Notes under the pieces: generated by a model
Seen by the model: only the letters and a program-made list of their open reading frames with translations
What the model was told of the DNA's origin: nothing
Databases searched by the model: none
In this document: positions 1 through 5,799 of the stretch, piece after piece
How the letters are laid out: the number at the start of each line of letters is the position of its first letter
Numbering within the stretch: position 1 is the first letter of the stretch
Program-made: the position numbers and the translations under genes
Assembly (NCBI GenBank): GCA_012729555.1
Contig: JAAYCX010000057.1
Span: forward strand, 1 to 64,000
Source of the DNA: Acidobacteriota bacterium
Lineage (GTDB): Bacteria > Acidobacteriota > UBA6911
Reading direction: 5' to 3'
DNA length: 64,000 nt

Positions 1-1
1 G

Positions 2-343
2 GACGACAAGCGCCGATGCGTCAAGATTGCCCTTACCGATGCATCCGCTAGGGTCCAACTGGGAGAATCTCCCAGTTCTCCCGAACCCCCCAAGCGCATC
101 GGCGCAGACGGCAAGCGCCGTTGCGTCAAGATCGCGCTGGACGAATCCCCCGATTGGAGCGACCGGAGGATTGCGGAGGCGTGCGGGGTGTCGGACCGTT
201 TCGTTAACAAGATCGGCCCTGAACTGCGAACGATTCGCAGTTCATCCGAACCCCCCAAGCGAATCGGCGCAGACGGCAAAGCCCGATCAATGCCGACTCC
301 GCGCGAAAGCCGGGGATGGACCGCGCCGGAGGTGGCGCAATAG
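2..343 (+). CDS. ParB-like / HTH DNA-binding protein, C-terminal part (5' end outside window)
   Basis: An open frame runs from the window edge to a TAG at 341-343 (113 residues visible, no start). It contains a helix-turn-helix stretch (SDRRIAEACGVSDRFVNKI, about residues 56-74) followed by RIGADGK. HTH segments followed by R-[VI]-G-x-DGK are typical of the C-terminal halves of ParB/Spo0J-like proteins carried by plasmids, phages and integrative elements; this assignment rests on recalled family features. The RIGADGK motif occurs twice, each after PEPPK or SEPPK, and a KRRCVKIAL segment also occurs twice, so part of the protein is internally duplicated. The first copy lacks the HTH, suggesting decay or domain loss. 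It belongs to the integrated element ending at the tRNA-Lys gene. The longer frame starting near base 27 is a shadow. Confidence 0.55.
   Translation, partial: DDKRRCVKIALTDASARVQLGESPSSPEPPKRIGADGKRRCVKIALDESPDWSDRRIAEACGVSDRFVNKIGPELRTIRSSSEPPKRIGADGKARSMPTPRESRGWTAPEVAQ
79..283 (+). repeat. Intragenic direct repeat pair in the ParB-like gene
   Basis: A block of about 36 bases at 79-115 (starting cccgaaccccccaagcg) recurs at about 247-283 with only a few substitutions. A shorter pair (cgccgatgcgtcaaga at 11-26 and cgccgttgcgtcaaga at 116-131) flanks the first copy. Spacing is in frame, so the repeats encode duplicated protein segments rather than a CRISPR or att structure. Confidence 0.7.
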
Positions 344-378
344 GTAATCGGCTTTATGGCATAAAGTGAAAAAAGGGG

Positions 379-406
379 TTGACATATGGACACCTGTCTA
401 TATAAT
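379..406 (+). promoter_or_regulatory. Near-perfect sigma70-type promoter of the RHH gene
   Basis: TTGACA (379-384) and TATAAT (401-406) are separated by 16 bp; both hexamers match consensus exactly. The expected transcription start, 6-8 bases after the -10, falls at about 412-414, which is the ATG of the ribbon-helix-helix gene. Confidence 0.8.
384..403. promoter_or_regulatory. Palindromic operator candidate inside the promoter spacer
   Basis: A 20-bp near-palindrome with 8 of 10 pairs (core GGACAccTGTC flanked by ATAT) fills the space between the -35 and -10 and overlaps both. Its position would block RNA polymerase when occupied. The gene just downstream encodes a ribbon-helix-helix protein, a family that often represses its own promoter through short inverted repeats, so autoregulation is the simplest inference. 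Confidence 0.55.
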
Positions 407-413
407 CGACTGC

Positions 414-560
414 ATGAAACACCTAAACATTCCACTTCCCGACGACTTCCACAAAAGGCTAAAGCGGCACTGTCTCGAAACGGATCGGAATATGGCCGAT
501 CTCGTAAGGGAACTTTTGCAGAGGTTTTTGGAGAAGGCGGAAAAGGAACTGAAGAAATAA
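414..560 (+). CDS. Small ribbon-helix-helix (CopG/Arc-type) regulator, probably leaderless
   Basis: Forty-eight residues. A short N-terminal beta-like segment (KHLNIPLPDDFHKRLKR) precedes two predicted helices (DRNMADLVRELLQRFLEKAEK), the layout of CopG/Arc ribbon-helix-helix proteins that dimerise and insert a beta ribbon into the major groove. An upstream ATG at 366 lies before the -35 box and cannot be on the transcript from the promoter at 379-406, so the ATG at 414 is preferred. It sits where transcription should begin, which makes the message leaderless. It probably represses its own promoter via the palindrome at 384-403 and may control the downstream cassette. No toxin or antitoxin partner is recognisable next to it. 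Confidence 0.65.
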   Translation: MKHLNIPLPDDFHKRLKRHCLETDRNMADLVRELLQRFLEKAEKELKK

Positions 561-635
561 CCGCACGGAGCGGGCCCGCCAGGTGTTACGAGCACCGGAC
601 GGACCCTGACCGCGCATTGCATGGAGGTGCAACGC

Positions 636-944
636 ATGGCTAGTTTGAATTCTATCAGCGACACAACCCCTTCACCAACCAAAACGCCAGCCGAAATTAT
701 CACCCGGGCGGAGCGCGACCTGGCCGCTTCGGTCGCCATGCTGGCGGCACTGAAAACCTACCTTGTGGCGGTTGACGAATCGTCCGGCTCCCAGTTTATC
801 GACCTGCACGATTTCGTCTGCGGCATGGAAACCCTGTTCGACGTCGCGACGGAGACCGTCGACCGGGCACGGGAGAGCGTCAAGGCGCTTGTGGCGGTTC
901 CCCTTGGGGTCGTGGTGCCGATGCCGGAAGGGGGTGACGAATGA
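636..944 (+). CDS. Unrecognised small protein of the integrated element
   Basis: 102 residues from the ATG at 636, chosen because GGAGGT lies at 622-627 with suitable spacing; an ATG at 621 overlaps that ribosome-binding site. After a Ser/Thr/Pro-rich start the protein is largely helical (AEIITRAERDLAASVAMLAALKTYL, then a second helix ending VDRARESVKALVAV). No signal peptide or membrane segment and no family recognised. Its stop overlaps the next start (ATGA at 941-944), so the genes are translationally coupled. It lies between the RHH regulator and the integrase, so it is mobile-element cargo or an accessory replication or transfer protein. Confidence 0.5.
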   Translation: MASLNSISDTTPSPTKTPAEIITRAERDLAASVAMLAALKTYLVAVDESSGSQFIDLHDFVCGMETLFDVATETVDRARESVKALVAVPLGVVVPMPEGGDE

Positions 945-1198
945 TTATCAACATTTCCCCTTCATGGATTCTCACCGACGAACACCCGGCTTGCAGCTAT
1001 GGACAGCCGGTTCTGCTTCACAAGACCGACCAGGACCCCTTCGGGCCCGGGGACATTGTCCGATGCTATCCCGGCTGGCCGTTTCAACCGGCGCGGGAGG
1101 CCGTCGCCCGGATGGCCCGGACGAAACCGGGGCTGTCCAAAGCGAAGCGGGCCCTGGTGGCGAAATTCATCGGCAACGTGAAAGGGGGTGTAGCGTGA
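941..1198 (+). CDS. Unrecognised small protein of the integrated element
   Basis: 85 residues, coupled to both neighbours: its ATG shares ATGA with the previous stop and its TGA shares GTGA with the next start. The centre is rich in Gly/Pro (DPFGPGDIVRCYPGWPF) and the C-terminus is basic (ARTKPGLSKAKRALVAKFIG), which could bind nucleic acid. No family recognised. The chain of overlaps on the plus strand, not homology, is the evidence that it is a real gene. Confidence 0.45.
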   Translation: MIINISPSWILTDEHPACSYGQPVLLHKTDQDPFGPGDIVRCYPGWPFQPAREAVARMARTKPGLSKAKRALVAKFIGNVKGGVA

Positions 1199-1608
1199 AC
1201 CGATACGGCATCCCCCGACTGCGGCGGCAATATGTCTTCCTCATGGGGCTACTTTCCGGCATGGCGTTCACGGCGGCGGCATTCTGTTTGACTGCGGCGA
1301 CCGTCAAGCCGGAGCCCACGCCCGGCTGGAATCGTTCCGCCATCGTTTCTGCGGGGCGTTCCGGCGGGCGCTGGTACATCCGCAACACCGGGGGCCGGGA
1401 CTACCACCTGACCCCGGAGGCGGCCCGCATATTTGAGCGCGGGGGGCTTGGGCTTATGGATTCATCCGCCCGGCTGGCCGCTCCGGCATTCGTTCCGTCC
1501 GGGGAGACCGTGGCGCTTTCTATCGACCCGGAGCCCGAGGCCGACCTGGTTGTCTTCGACACCGCCCGGCACATTCGGATTGAACTAGGGCGAGGGGGTG
1601 GGCGATGA
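1195..1608 (+). CDS. Unrecognised single-pass membrane protein of the integrated element
   Basis: 137 residues from a GTG at 1195 that overlaps the preceding stop (GTGA). Residues 1-12 are basic (NRYGIPRLRRQY) and are followed by one hydrophobic helix (VFLMGLLSGMAFTAAAFCL, about 13-31), giving an N-in anchor or uncleaved signal. The rest (about 100 residues) would lie outside the membrane and is beta-rich, with segments such as GGRWYIRNTGGRDYHL and GETVALSIDPEPEADLVV. No family recognised. It ends with a 4-base overlap with the next gene. The frame is open upstream to 763, but that part overlaps two better-supported genes. Confidence 0.5.
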   Translation: MNRYGIPRLRRQYVFLMGLLSGMAFTAAAFCLTAATVKPEPTPGWNRSAIVSAGRSGGRWYIRNTGGRDYHLTPEAARIFERGGLGLMDSSARLAAPAFVPSGETVALSIDPEPEADLVVFDTARHIRIELGRGGGR

Positions 1609-1787
1609 TCGACCACGCCGACAATTCCAGACTCATCATCGACCAGCTGACGCCCCGTGAACTGCGCCGGGCGTGTGAGGCGATTACGCGGTTAATTCAC
1701 CTGGCCGGGAAGCGGCAGGATTGTGACCTGATGGCCATGGCAACGGAGAAACTCCGGCTGTTACAGCGGAGCATGAAGGCGGAATGA
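1605..1787 (+). CDS. Unrecognised 60-residue helical protein of the integrated element
   Basis: Sixty residues, starting in an ATGA overlap with the previous gene. The sequence is predominantly alpha-helical with charged faces (LTPRELRRACEAITRLIHLA, then MAMATEKLRLLQRSMKAE), consistent with a small helical hairpin. No membrane segment, cysteine motif or recognised family. It is the last gene of the coupled 636-1787 cassette before the integrase. Confidence 0.4.
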   Translation: MIDHADNSRLIIDQLTPRELRRACEAITRLIHLAGKRQDCDLMAMATEKLRLLQRSMKAE

Positions 1788-1791
1788 TGGG

Positions 1792-1825
1792 ATGAGGGGG
1801 GCCCCTTCGCGGGGGCTCCCGGGAG
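1792..1825 (+). other. GC-rich hairpin over the integrase ribosome-binding region
   Basis: Between the 60-residue gene and the integrase, CCCC-TTCGC-GGGG with flanking G and CTCCC runs forms a strong stem-loop. Its 3' arm leads into CTCCCGGGAG, a 10-bp palindrome containing the likely integrase ribosome-binding site (GGGAGG). There is no T-run, so it is not a typical terminator; it could limit read-through or integrase translation. Confidence 0.35.
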
Positions 1826-1831
1826 GCTGGT

Positions 1832-2968
1832 ATGGCACGAAAAGGGGAAGGCATCTACAAGCGCGGCAATGTCTGGTGGCTCGACTGCCGGATCAATGGC
1901 ACCCGGCACCAGCTACCATTAGGGAAAGGCATCAATCGCAAGGTGGCGCTGGAACTGGCGGCAATCAAGCGGACCGCGATCCTGCGCGGGGAAGCCGGGA
2001 TTGCCAAGAAACGTAAGGATATGTCCTTCCAGAAGGCCGCAGGGGAGTTTCTGGCGTGGGCGCGGGCCAACAAGCGCCCGAAGACCACGGCGGGATATGA
2101 GAGCATCCTGCGCCGGTTGGGGGAGTTTTTCGGGGATAAGATGCTTTCCGAGATCCACCCCTTTCTGGTGGAGAAGTACAAGCAAAAGAGGCTGGCCGAT
2201 GGGGCCAAGGTAGGGGTAAACCGGGAGCTTTCCCGGCTCCGGACCCTGTTCAATCTCTGCATCAAGTGGGGCAAATTTGAGGGGGTGAATCCCGCCAGCC
2301 GATACCAGCGGGCACCCGAAAGCCGGGGGCGGCTCCGGTTCCTGACCGAGGAAGAGGAAGCACGGCTGCTACAGGCGGCAGAGGAACCCCTCCGGAGCGT
2401 CATCATCCTGGCAATCCATACGGGCCTTCGGGCGCAGTCCGAGGCGCTCACCATGACGTGGGATTGCGTAGACTTCGCGCAGAAGAACGTCACCGTAATG
2501 GACCACTTCGCCAAGAACGGGGAGACCCGGACCGTACCCCTTAATTCGACCGTCCTAGCGGCCCTGAAAGCCCTGAAGGGCAGGGGTCCCGGACCCGAGG
2601 TATTCATGGTCCACAAGGGCAGTAAACGCCGGGGGGATAAGAACTGGGAGCCCTACAAAAGCTTTAGAACGGCCTTTCAAAGCGCCTGTCAACGTGCTAA
2701 CCTTTCGGGCGTTACGCCGCACGTCCTCCGGCATACGTTTGCAAGCCGGTTGGTTATGCGGGGGGCCGATCTCCGGACGGTCCAGGAACTGGGAGGGTGG
2801 AAGAGCTTGAATATGGTTCAACGATACGCGCACCTCAGCCAGGAGCACAAGCGCAACGCTGTAGAACTGCTCGTCGAGAATTCCACTACGATTTTCACTA
2901 ATGCAGGGGAATCGACCGGCACCCCGGAAACCCGTAACGTCAAGTCTGTGAATAGTTTGGGCCGTTAG
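1832..2968 (+). CDS. Tyrosine integrase of the mobile element
   Basis: 378 residues. Residues 1-60 form a small arm-type DNA-binding region (GIYKRGNVWWLDCRINGTRH), about 65-155 the SAM-like core-binding domain, and about 165-345 the catalytic domain. Catalytic residues are visible: Arg200 (HTGLR), Lys228 (FAKNGETRTVPL), His297-x-x-Arg300 (PHVLRHTFAS), Trp323 (ELGGWKS) in the usual His/Trp position, and the nucleophile Tyr332 (VQRYAHLS). It catalyses site-specific integration and excision of the element. The stop codon (2966-2968) lies inside the acceptor-stem region of tRNA-Lys (which starts at 2959), so the gene's 3' end overlaps the probable attachment site. Start ATG 1832 follows GGGAGG. 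Confidence 0.93.
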   Translation: MARKGEGIYKRGNVWWLDCRINGTRHQLPLGKGINRKVALELAAIKRTAILRGEAGIAKKRKDMSFQKAAGEFLAWARANKRPKTTAGYESILRRLGEFFGDKMLSEIHPFLVEKYKQKRLADGAKVGVNRELSRLRTLFNLCIKWGKFEGVNPASRYQRAPESRGRLRFLTEEEEARLLQAAEEPLRSVIILAIHTGLRAQSEALTMTWDCVDFAQKNVTVMDHFAKNGETRTVPLNSTVLAALKALKGRGPGPEVFMVHKGSKRRGDKNWEPYKSFRTAFQSACQRANLSGVTPHVLRHTFASRLVMRGADLRTVQELGGWKSLNMVQRYAHLSQEHKRNAVELLVENSTTIFTNAGESTGTPETRNVKSVNSLGR

Positions 2969-3034
2969 CTCAGTCGGCAGAGCATCTGCCTTTTAAGCAG
3001 AGGGTCGCTGGTTCGAATCCAGCACGGCTCACCA
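2959..3034 (+). tRNA. tRNA-Lys (anticodon UUU)
   Basis: 76 bases including encoded CCA (3032-3034). The acceptor stem pairs 2959-2965 with 3024-3030 (one G-U pair); the D stem is GCTC/GAGC; the anticodon loop CTTTTAA has TTT at 2992-2994; the T arm is CTGG-TTCGAATCC-AG. The 5' end overlaps the integrase stop, so the mobile element abuts or supplies the tRNA 5' end. No good promoter is visible immediately upstream within the integrase gene. Confidence 0.95.
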
Positions 3035-3058
3035 CCATCCCCCCCGGCCTTTCACGCG

Positions 3059-3754
3059 TTACTCCGAAAGATTCTTCGGCGACTTCCGGTTGAGGACGTC
3101 GGCCAGGGTCCTTGCCGACGGGGGCATGGGCACCGCTCCCTTCAGGATGATCTCCTCGGCGTCGAGCTCCTTGCGGTAGAGGTTCTCGTTCGCGCCCCCG
3201 TCGGAGCGCAGCGTCGAGCCTTCCAGGGAGACGCCGGCGAACAGCCCGCGGGAGCGGGAGTAGCTGAGGATTTCGGCCTTCAGGACCACATCGGTGGCGG
3301 CGGTCGCGGTGCGCCCCTTGGGGCCGGCGGCGGCCGCGGCATCGGCGCCCAGCTTGACCTTGCTGTTGAGCACCGATCTGGCCCCCTTGCTGTTCATGAT
3401 CAGGAGCACGAAATCCGTGGCCTGCCCGCCGAGCTGGAAGCCGACATTCGCCCCCTCGAGGGCGTACAGGGCCGGGACCCCCCAGGGACCGGTGTAATCG
3501 GCCCCGCCGCGGCAGATCATGGCCCCCCTGCCGTAGCTGGCGCCGATTCCGATGGCGAATTTCTTTACCGATGGAAAGACCACGACGCATTCCGCCTTGT
3601 CGAGCAGTTCGGCCGGGATGGCGTCGGGCACGTCCAGGATTTCCTTCATAACCATGCCGCATTGTTCCAGTCGCTCCTGTTCCTTTTCCTGCGCCAGCGA
3701 GAGGGGAGCGAGAATCAGGAGAATGGCTGCTGCTGCTATCCACGATCGGGTCAT
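3059..3754 (-). CDS. Exported SYLF-domain (Ysc84-type) lipid-binding protein
   Basis: 231 residues from the ATG at 3754, which follows GGAGGT; upstream in-frame ATGs lack a ribosome-binding site and lie before the promoter. A Sec signal peptide is clear (TRSWIAAAAILLILAPLSLA). The mature part matches the SYLF layout: CGMVMKEILDVPDAIPAELL, then AECVVVFPSVKKFAIGIG, GRGAMICR and the glycine-rich beta segments typical of Ysc84/SYLF phosphoinositide-binding proteins, ending in SYSRSRGLFAGVSLEGSTL. In bacteria such proteins are exported and of unknown physiological role. Promoter TTGGCA-17-TATAAT at 3797-3825. It is convergent with tRNA-Lys. Confidence 0.85.
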   Translation of the reverse strand: MTRSWIAAAAILLILAPLSLAQEKEQERLEQCGMVMKEILDVPDAIPAELLDKAECVVVFPSVKKFAIGIGASYGRGAMICRGGADYTGPWGVPALYALEGANVGFQLGGQATDFVLLIMNSKGARSVLNSKVKLGADAAAAAGPKGRTATAATDVVLKAEILSYSRSRGLFAGVSLEGSTLRSDGGANENLYRKELDAEEIILKGAVPMPPSARTLADVLNRKSPKNLSE

Positions 3755-3796
3755 GGCGATACCTCCGGTTGTTTTGTTTTCATCGATCCTTCGATC

Positions 3797-3825
3797 ATTA
3801 TACCCGCCCGGTCCGCAAATGCCAA
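3797..3825 (-). promoter_or_regulatory. Promoter of the SYLF gene
   Basis: On the minus strand, TTGGCA (3825-3820), a 17-bp spacer, and TATAAT (3802-3797). The predicted leader to the ATG at 3754 is about 36 bases and contains GGAGGT. Confidence 0.65.
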
Positions 3826-3907
3826 AAGGGGGGCGGGGCCGCGCGGCGGCCGCAGACGTGCGGGGGGTGAAAAATGCGGGGGCGAAGGATTTTGCCGGTG
3901 GCAAGCC

Positions 3908-3936
3908 TTGAAATGCCGTGGAAAACATGCGAGAAT
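3908..3936 (+). promoter_or_regulatory. Possible promoter of tRNA-Glu
   Basis: TTGAAA (3908-3913), 17-bp spacer, GAGAAT (3931-3936). The -10 is a weak match, but the start would fall a few bases before the tRNA 5' end at 3955. Confidence 0.35.
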
Positions 3937-3954
3937 GTGACGCTTTTTGGACGC

Positions 3955-4031
3955 GTCCCTATCGTCTAGACGGCCTAGGACACCGCGCTTTCAATGCGGC
4001 AACACGGGTTCGAATCCCGTTGGGGACGCCA
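3955..4031 (+). tRNA. tRNA-Glu (anticodon UUC)
   Basis: 77 bases with encoded CCA (4029-4031). Acceptor stem GTCCCTA pairs with TGGGGAC (one G-U pair). The anticodon stem CCGCG/TGCGG encloses CTTTCAA with TTC as anticodon, and the T arm ACGGG-TTCGAAT-CCCGT is perfect. It stands alone between the divergent SYLF gene and the SDR gene. Confidence 0.95.
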
Positions 4032-4109
4032 GACTCCAGCACGCCCCTCCCACCCGGGATCCTGACCCGCGTGCGCCCCCTCCGGGCCCGCCGCCGCCCA
4101 TTTCATGCC

Positions 4110-4139
4110 TTGAGTCGCGCTTTGCAATGGGTTTATAAT
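4110..4139 (+). promoter_or_regulatory. Promoter of the SDR gene
   Basis: TTGAGT (4110-4115), 18-bp spacer, TATAAT (4134-4139). The leader to the ATG at 4238 is about 90 bases. Confidence 0.55.
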
Positions 4140-4237
4140 CGCGAGCGAGCACGATGAGCCGCTGTTGTCGCTAGGCACCGCAGGCTCTGTACCACGGGAG
4201 GCTCCATCAAAGGAAACATCATTAGGAGATACTACTC

Positions 4238-5047
4238 ATGAGACTTGACGGTAAAGTGGCACTGATCACGGGAGGCGGCAGGGGCATCGGCGCCGCGATC
4301 GCAAAACGGTTCGTGGACGACGGGGCCAAGATCGTCATCAGCGACGTGCGGGCCGAACTCCTCGACGAGGTGGTCCAGAACCTGAAGCCCGGCATGGCCA
4401 AGGCCTGCGCCGGCGACGTCACCAAATGGGAAGACGTGCAGAAGATGGTGGACGCCACGGTGGACTTCGGCGGCAAGATCGACATCCTGGTCAACAACGC
4501 GGGGATCGATCCCGGCGGGAGCATCGTGGACATCGACATCGACCTCTGGAAGAAGATCCTGGACGTCAACCTGAACGGCCCCTTCTACTGCATGCGGGCG
4601 GCCATCCCCCACATGATCCAGCAGGGGGGCGGATCGATCGTCAGCATCGCCTCGCTGGCGGGCGTGCGCTGCCTCCCCTCGATGCCGGCCTATTGCGCCT
4701 CCAAGGGGGGCCTGATGCAGCTGGCGCGGCAGGCGGCCCTCGAATACGGGCCGAAGGGGATCCGGAGCAACCTGGTAGCCCCCGGCGCCACCAGGACGGA
4801 GATGCTGGTGAACGCGATGGCGGGGTTGTCGAAAGCCATCAAGAAGGACGCCTTCGAAGTGCTGACCGAGAGCGTGCCCCTGCGCCGCGGCGCGATGCCG
4901 GAGGAGATCACCGGCGCGGTTTCCTTCCTCGCCAGCGACGACGCCTCCTTCATCAACGGCGCGTTCCTGCTCGTGGACGGCGGAGCCGCGATCGTGGACG
5001 TCTCGGGTGCTTCCGTGGCCAAGGCCGGAGCGGGTTGGGGAGTGTAG
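4238..5047 (+). CDS. Short-chain dehydrogenase/reductase (SDR)
   Basis: 269 residues, a classical SDR oxidoreductase. The cofactor motif TGGGRGIG is at 11-18, NNAG at 86-89, and the catalytic set is Ser139 with Tyr152-x3-Lys156 (YCASK). Asp36 after the second strand suggests NAD preference (inference). The family oxidises or reduces alcohols, sugars and steroid or fatty-acyl groups; the substrate cannot be read from sequence. AGGAG lies shortly before the ATG. It is monocistronic, followed by hairpins at 5051-5079 and 5093-5118 and convergent with the rhodanese gene. The 20-residue C-terminal tail is Ala/Gly-rich and slightly longer than usual. Confidence 0.88.
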   Translation: MRLDGKVALITGGGRGIGAAIAKRFVDDGAKIVISDVRAELLDEVVQNLKPGMAKACAGDVTKWEDVQKMVDATVDFGGKIDILVNNAGIDPGGSIVDIDIDLWKKILDVNLNGPFYCMRAAIPHMIQQGGGSIVSIASLAGVRCLPSMPAYCASKGGLMQLARQAALEYGPKGIRSNLVAPGATRTEMLVNAMAGLSKAIKKDAFEVLTESVPLRRGAMPEEITGAVSFLASDDASFINGAFLLVDGGAAIVDVSGASVAKAGAGWGV

Positions 5048-5050
5048 AGT

Positions 5051-5079
5051 TCCGGGATCGCGGGCTTGCGGATCCCGGG
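5051..5079. terminator. Hairpin after the SDR gene
   Basis: CCGGGATC and GATCCCGG form an 8-bp stem immediately after the SDR stop codon. No T-run follows. Confidence 0.35.
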
Positions 5080-5092
5080 GAGTGAAGAGCAG

Positions 5093-5118
5093 GGCGGCGG
5101 GAACGCGTTCCCGCCGCC
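5093..5118. terminator. Bidirectional terminator-like palindrome
   Basis: A perfect 26-bp palindrome (arms GGCGGCGGGAACG and its complement) lies between convergent SDR and rhodanese genes, with TTGCGTGTTT after it on the plus strand. The position suits a two-way terminator. Confidence 0.55.
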
Positions 5119-5135
5119 TTGCGTGTTTCAGGAGG

Positions 5136-5579
5136 TCAGTTGCTCGGCACCATGGGGTAACCGAGTTCCACCCAGCGCAGCGAACCGCCGCTCAGCACCT
5201 TGATCTTTTCCCGCTCGTAGCCGAGGATGTACAGCTCGTCGGCGATGGTGGCGCTGCTGGCGTCATCGGTGCAGTCGCAGTAGGTGACGATCAGCTTGTC
5301 CATCGGCAGGGCCAGAAGCATCATCTGCCGCTCCATGGGATCGGCGGTGGAATCGTAATGGATGTTGACGGCCCCCTTGATGTGGCCGGCGGTGTAACTG
5401 CCGGCGTCCCGCACGTCCACCACGACGAAGTCCCCCCCCTCGTCGACCATTTGTTTGAGGTCTTCCACCGAGATCCGGGGGATTTCCGGGAGCACCACAT
5501 TTTCCTCCCCCGCCCGGACCCCGGTCGCGGGGAGGAGAAACACCGTCAGCATCAGGACAACCAAAGCTTTGATCTTCAT
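5136..5579 (-). CDS. Exported single-domain rhodanese-like protein
   Basis: 147 residues. A Sec signal (MKIKALVVLMLTVFLLPATG, cleavage near VRA-GE) precedes one rhodanese domain. Recognisable landmarks are FVVVDVRDAGSYTAGHIKGA and the catalytic-loop cysteine in TYCDCTDDASSAT, so the active-site Cys is kept. Such proteins carry persulfide sulfur or act in periplasmic redox and sulfur handling; the partner is unknown. It is divergent from the alcohol dehydrogenase gene and convergent with the SDR gene. AGAGAGGG precedes the ATG. Confidence 0.82.
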   Translation of the reverse strand: MKIKALVVLMLTVFLLPATGVRAGEENVVLPEIPRISVEDLKQMVDEGGDFVVVDVRDAGSYTAGHIKGAVNIHYDSTADPMERQMMLLALPMDKLIVTYCDCTDDASSATIADELYILGYEREKIKVLSGGSLRWVELGYPMVPSN

Positions 5580-5677
5580 TTTCCCTCTCTTTGCGGTCGC
5601 TGCAAACCCTTGCAGAATTCGTTTGTATCCTCCACGGCTATAAGTTTAACCGGCCGGGCGCGCGTGTCAATCAATGC

Positions 5678-5706
5678 TTGAGTCTCCCTGCGGAATGTCC
5701 TATAAG
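5678..5706 (+). promoter_or_regulatory. Promoter of the zinc alcohol dehydrogenase gene
   Basis: TTGAGT (5678-5683), 17-bp spacer, TATAAG (5701-5706). The leader to the ATG at 5800 is about 87 bases and ends with GGGAGG. Confidence 0.55.
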
Positions 5707-5799
5707 TAAAACGCTGCACCAACAGTGCTCCGGTCTTGATAACCGCCAGATACCGGGTTCGGGCGGCAGCCGGCAAAAACGTCTATTGGGAGGTTTGAG

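Noticed and set aside
79-283. CRISPR-like repeats near the left edge
   Set aside because: Only two imperfect copies, in frame inside a coding sequence, with no regular spacers and no cas genes.
763-1194. Upstream extension of the 137-residue membrane protein frame
   Set aside because: It overlaps two coupled genes in other frames and has no ribosome-binding site; the GTG at 1195 fits the overlap chain.
2970-3743. 257-codon minus-strand frame after tRNA-Lys
   Set aside because: Shadow of the SYLF gene, which has a signal peptide, promoter and ribosome-binding site; the alternate frame is Arg/Gly-rich low complexity.
5136-5579. Rhodanese and ADH as a sulfur-linked operon
   Set aside because: They are divergently transcribed from separate regions and share no motif linking them.
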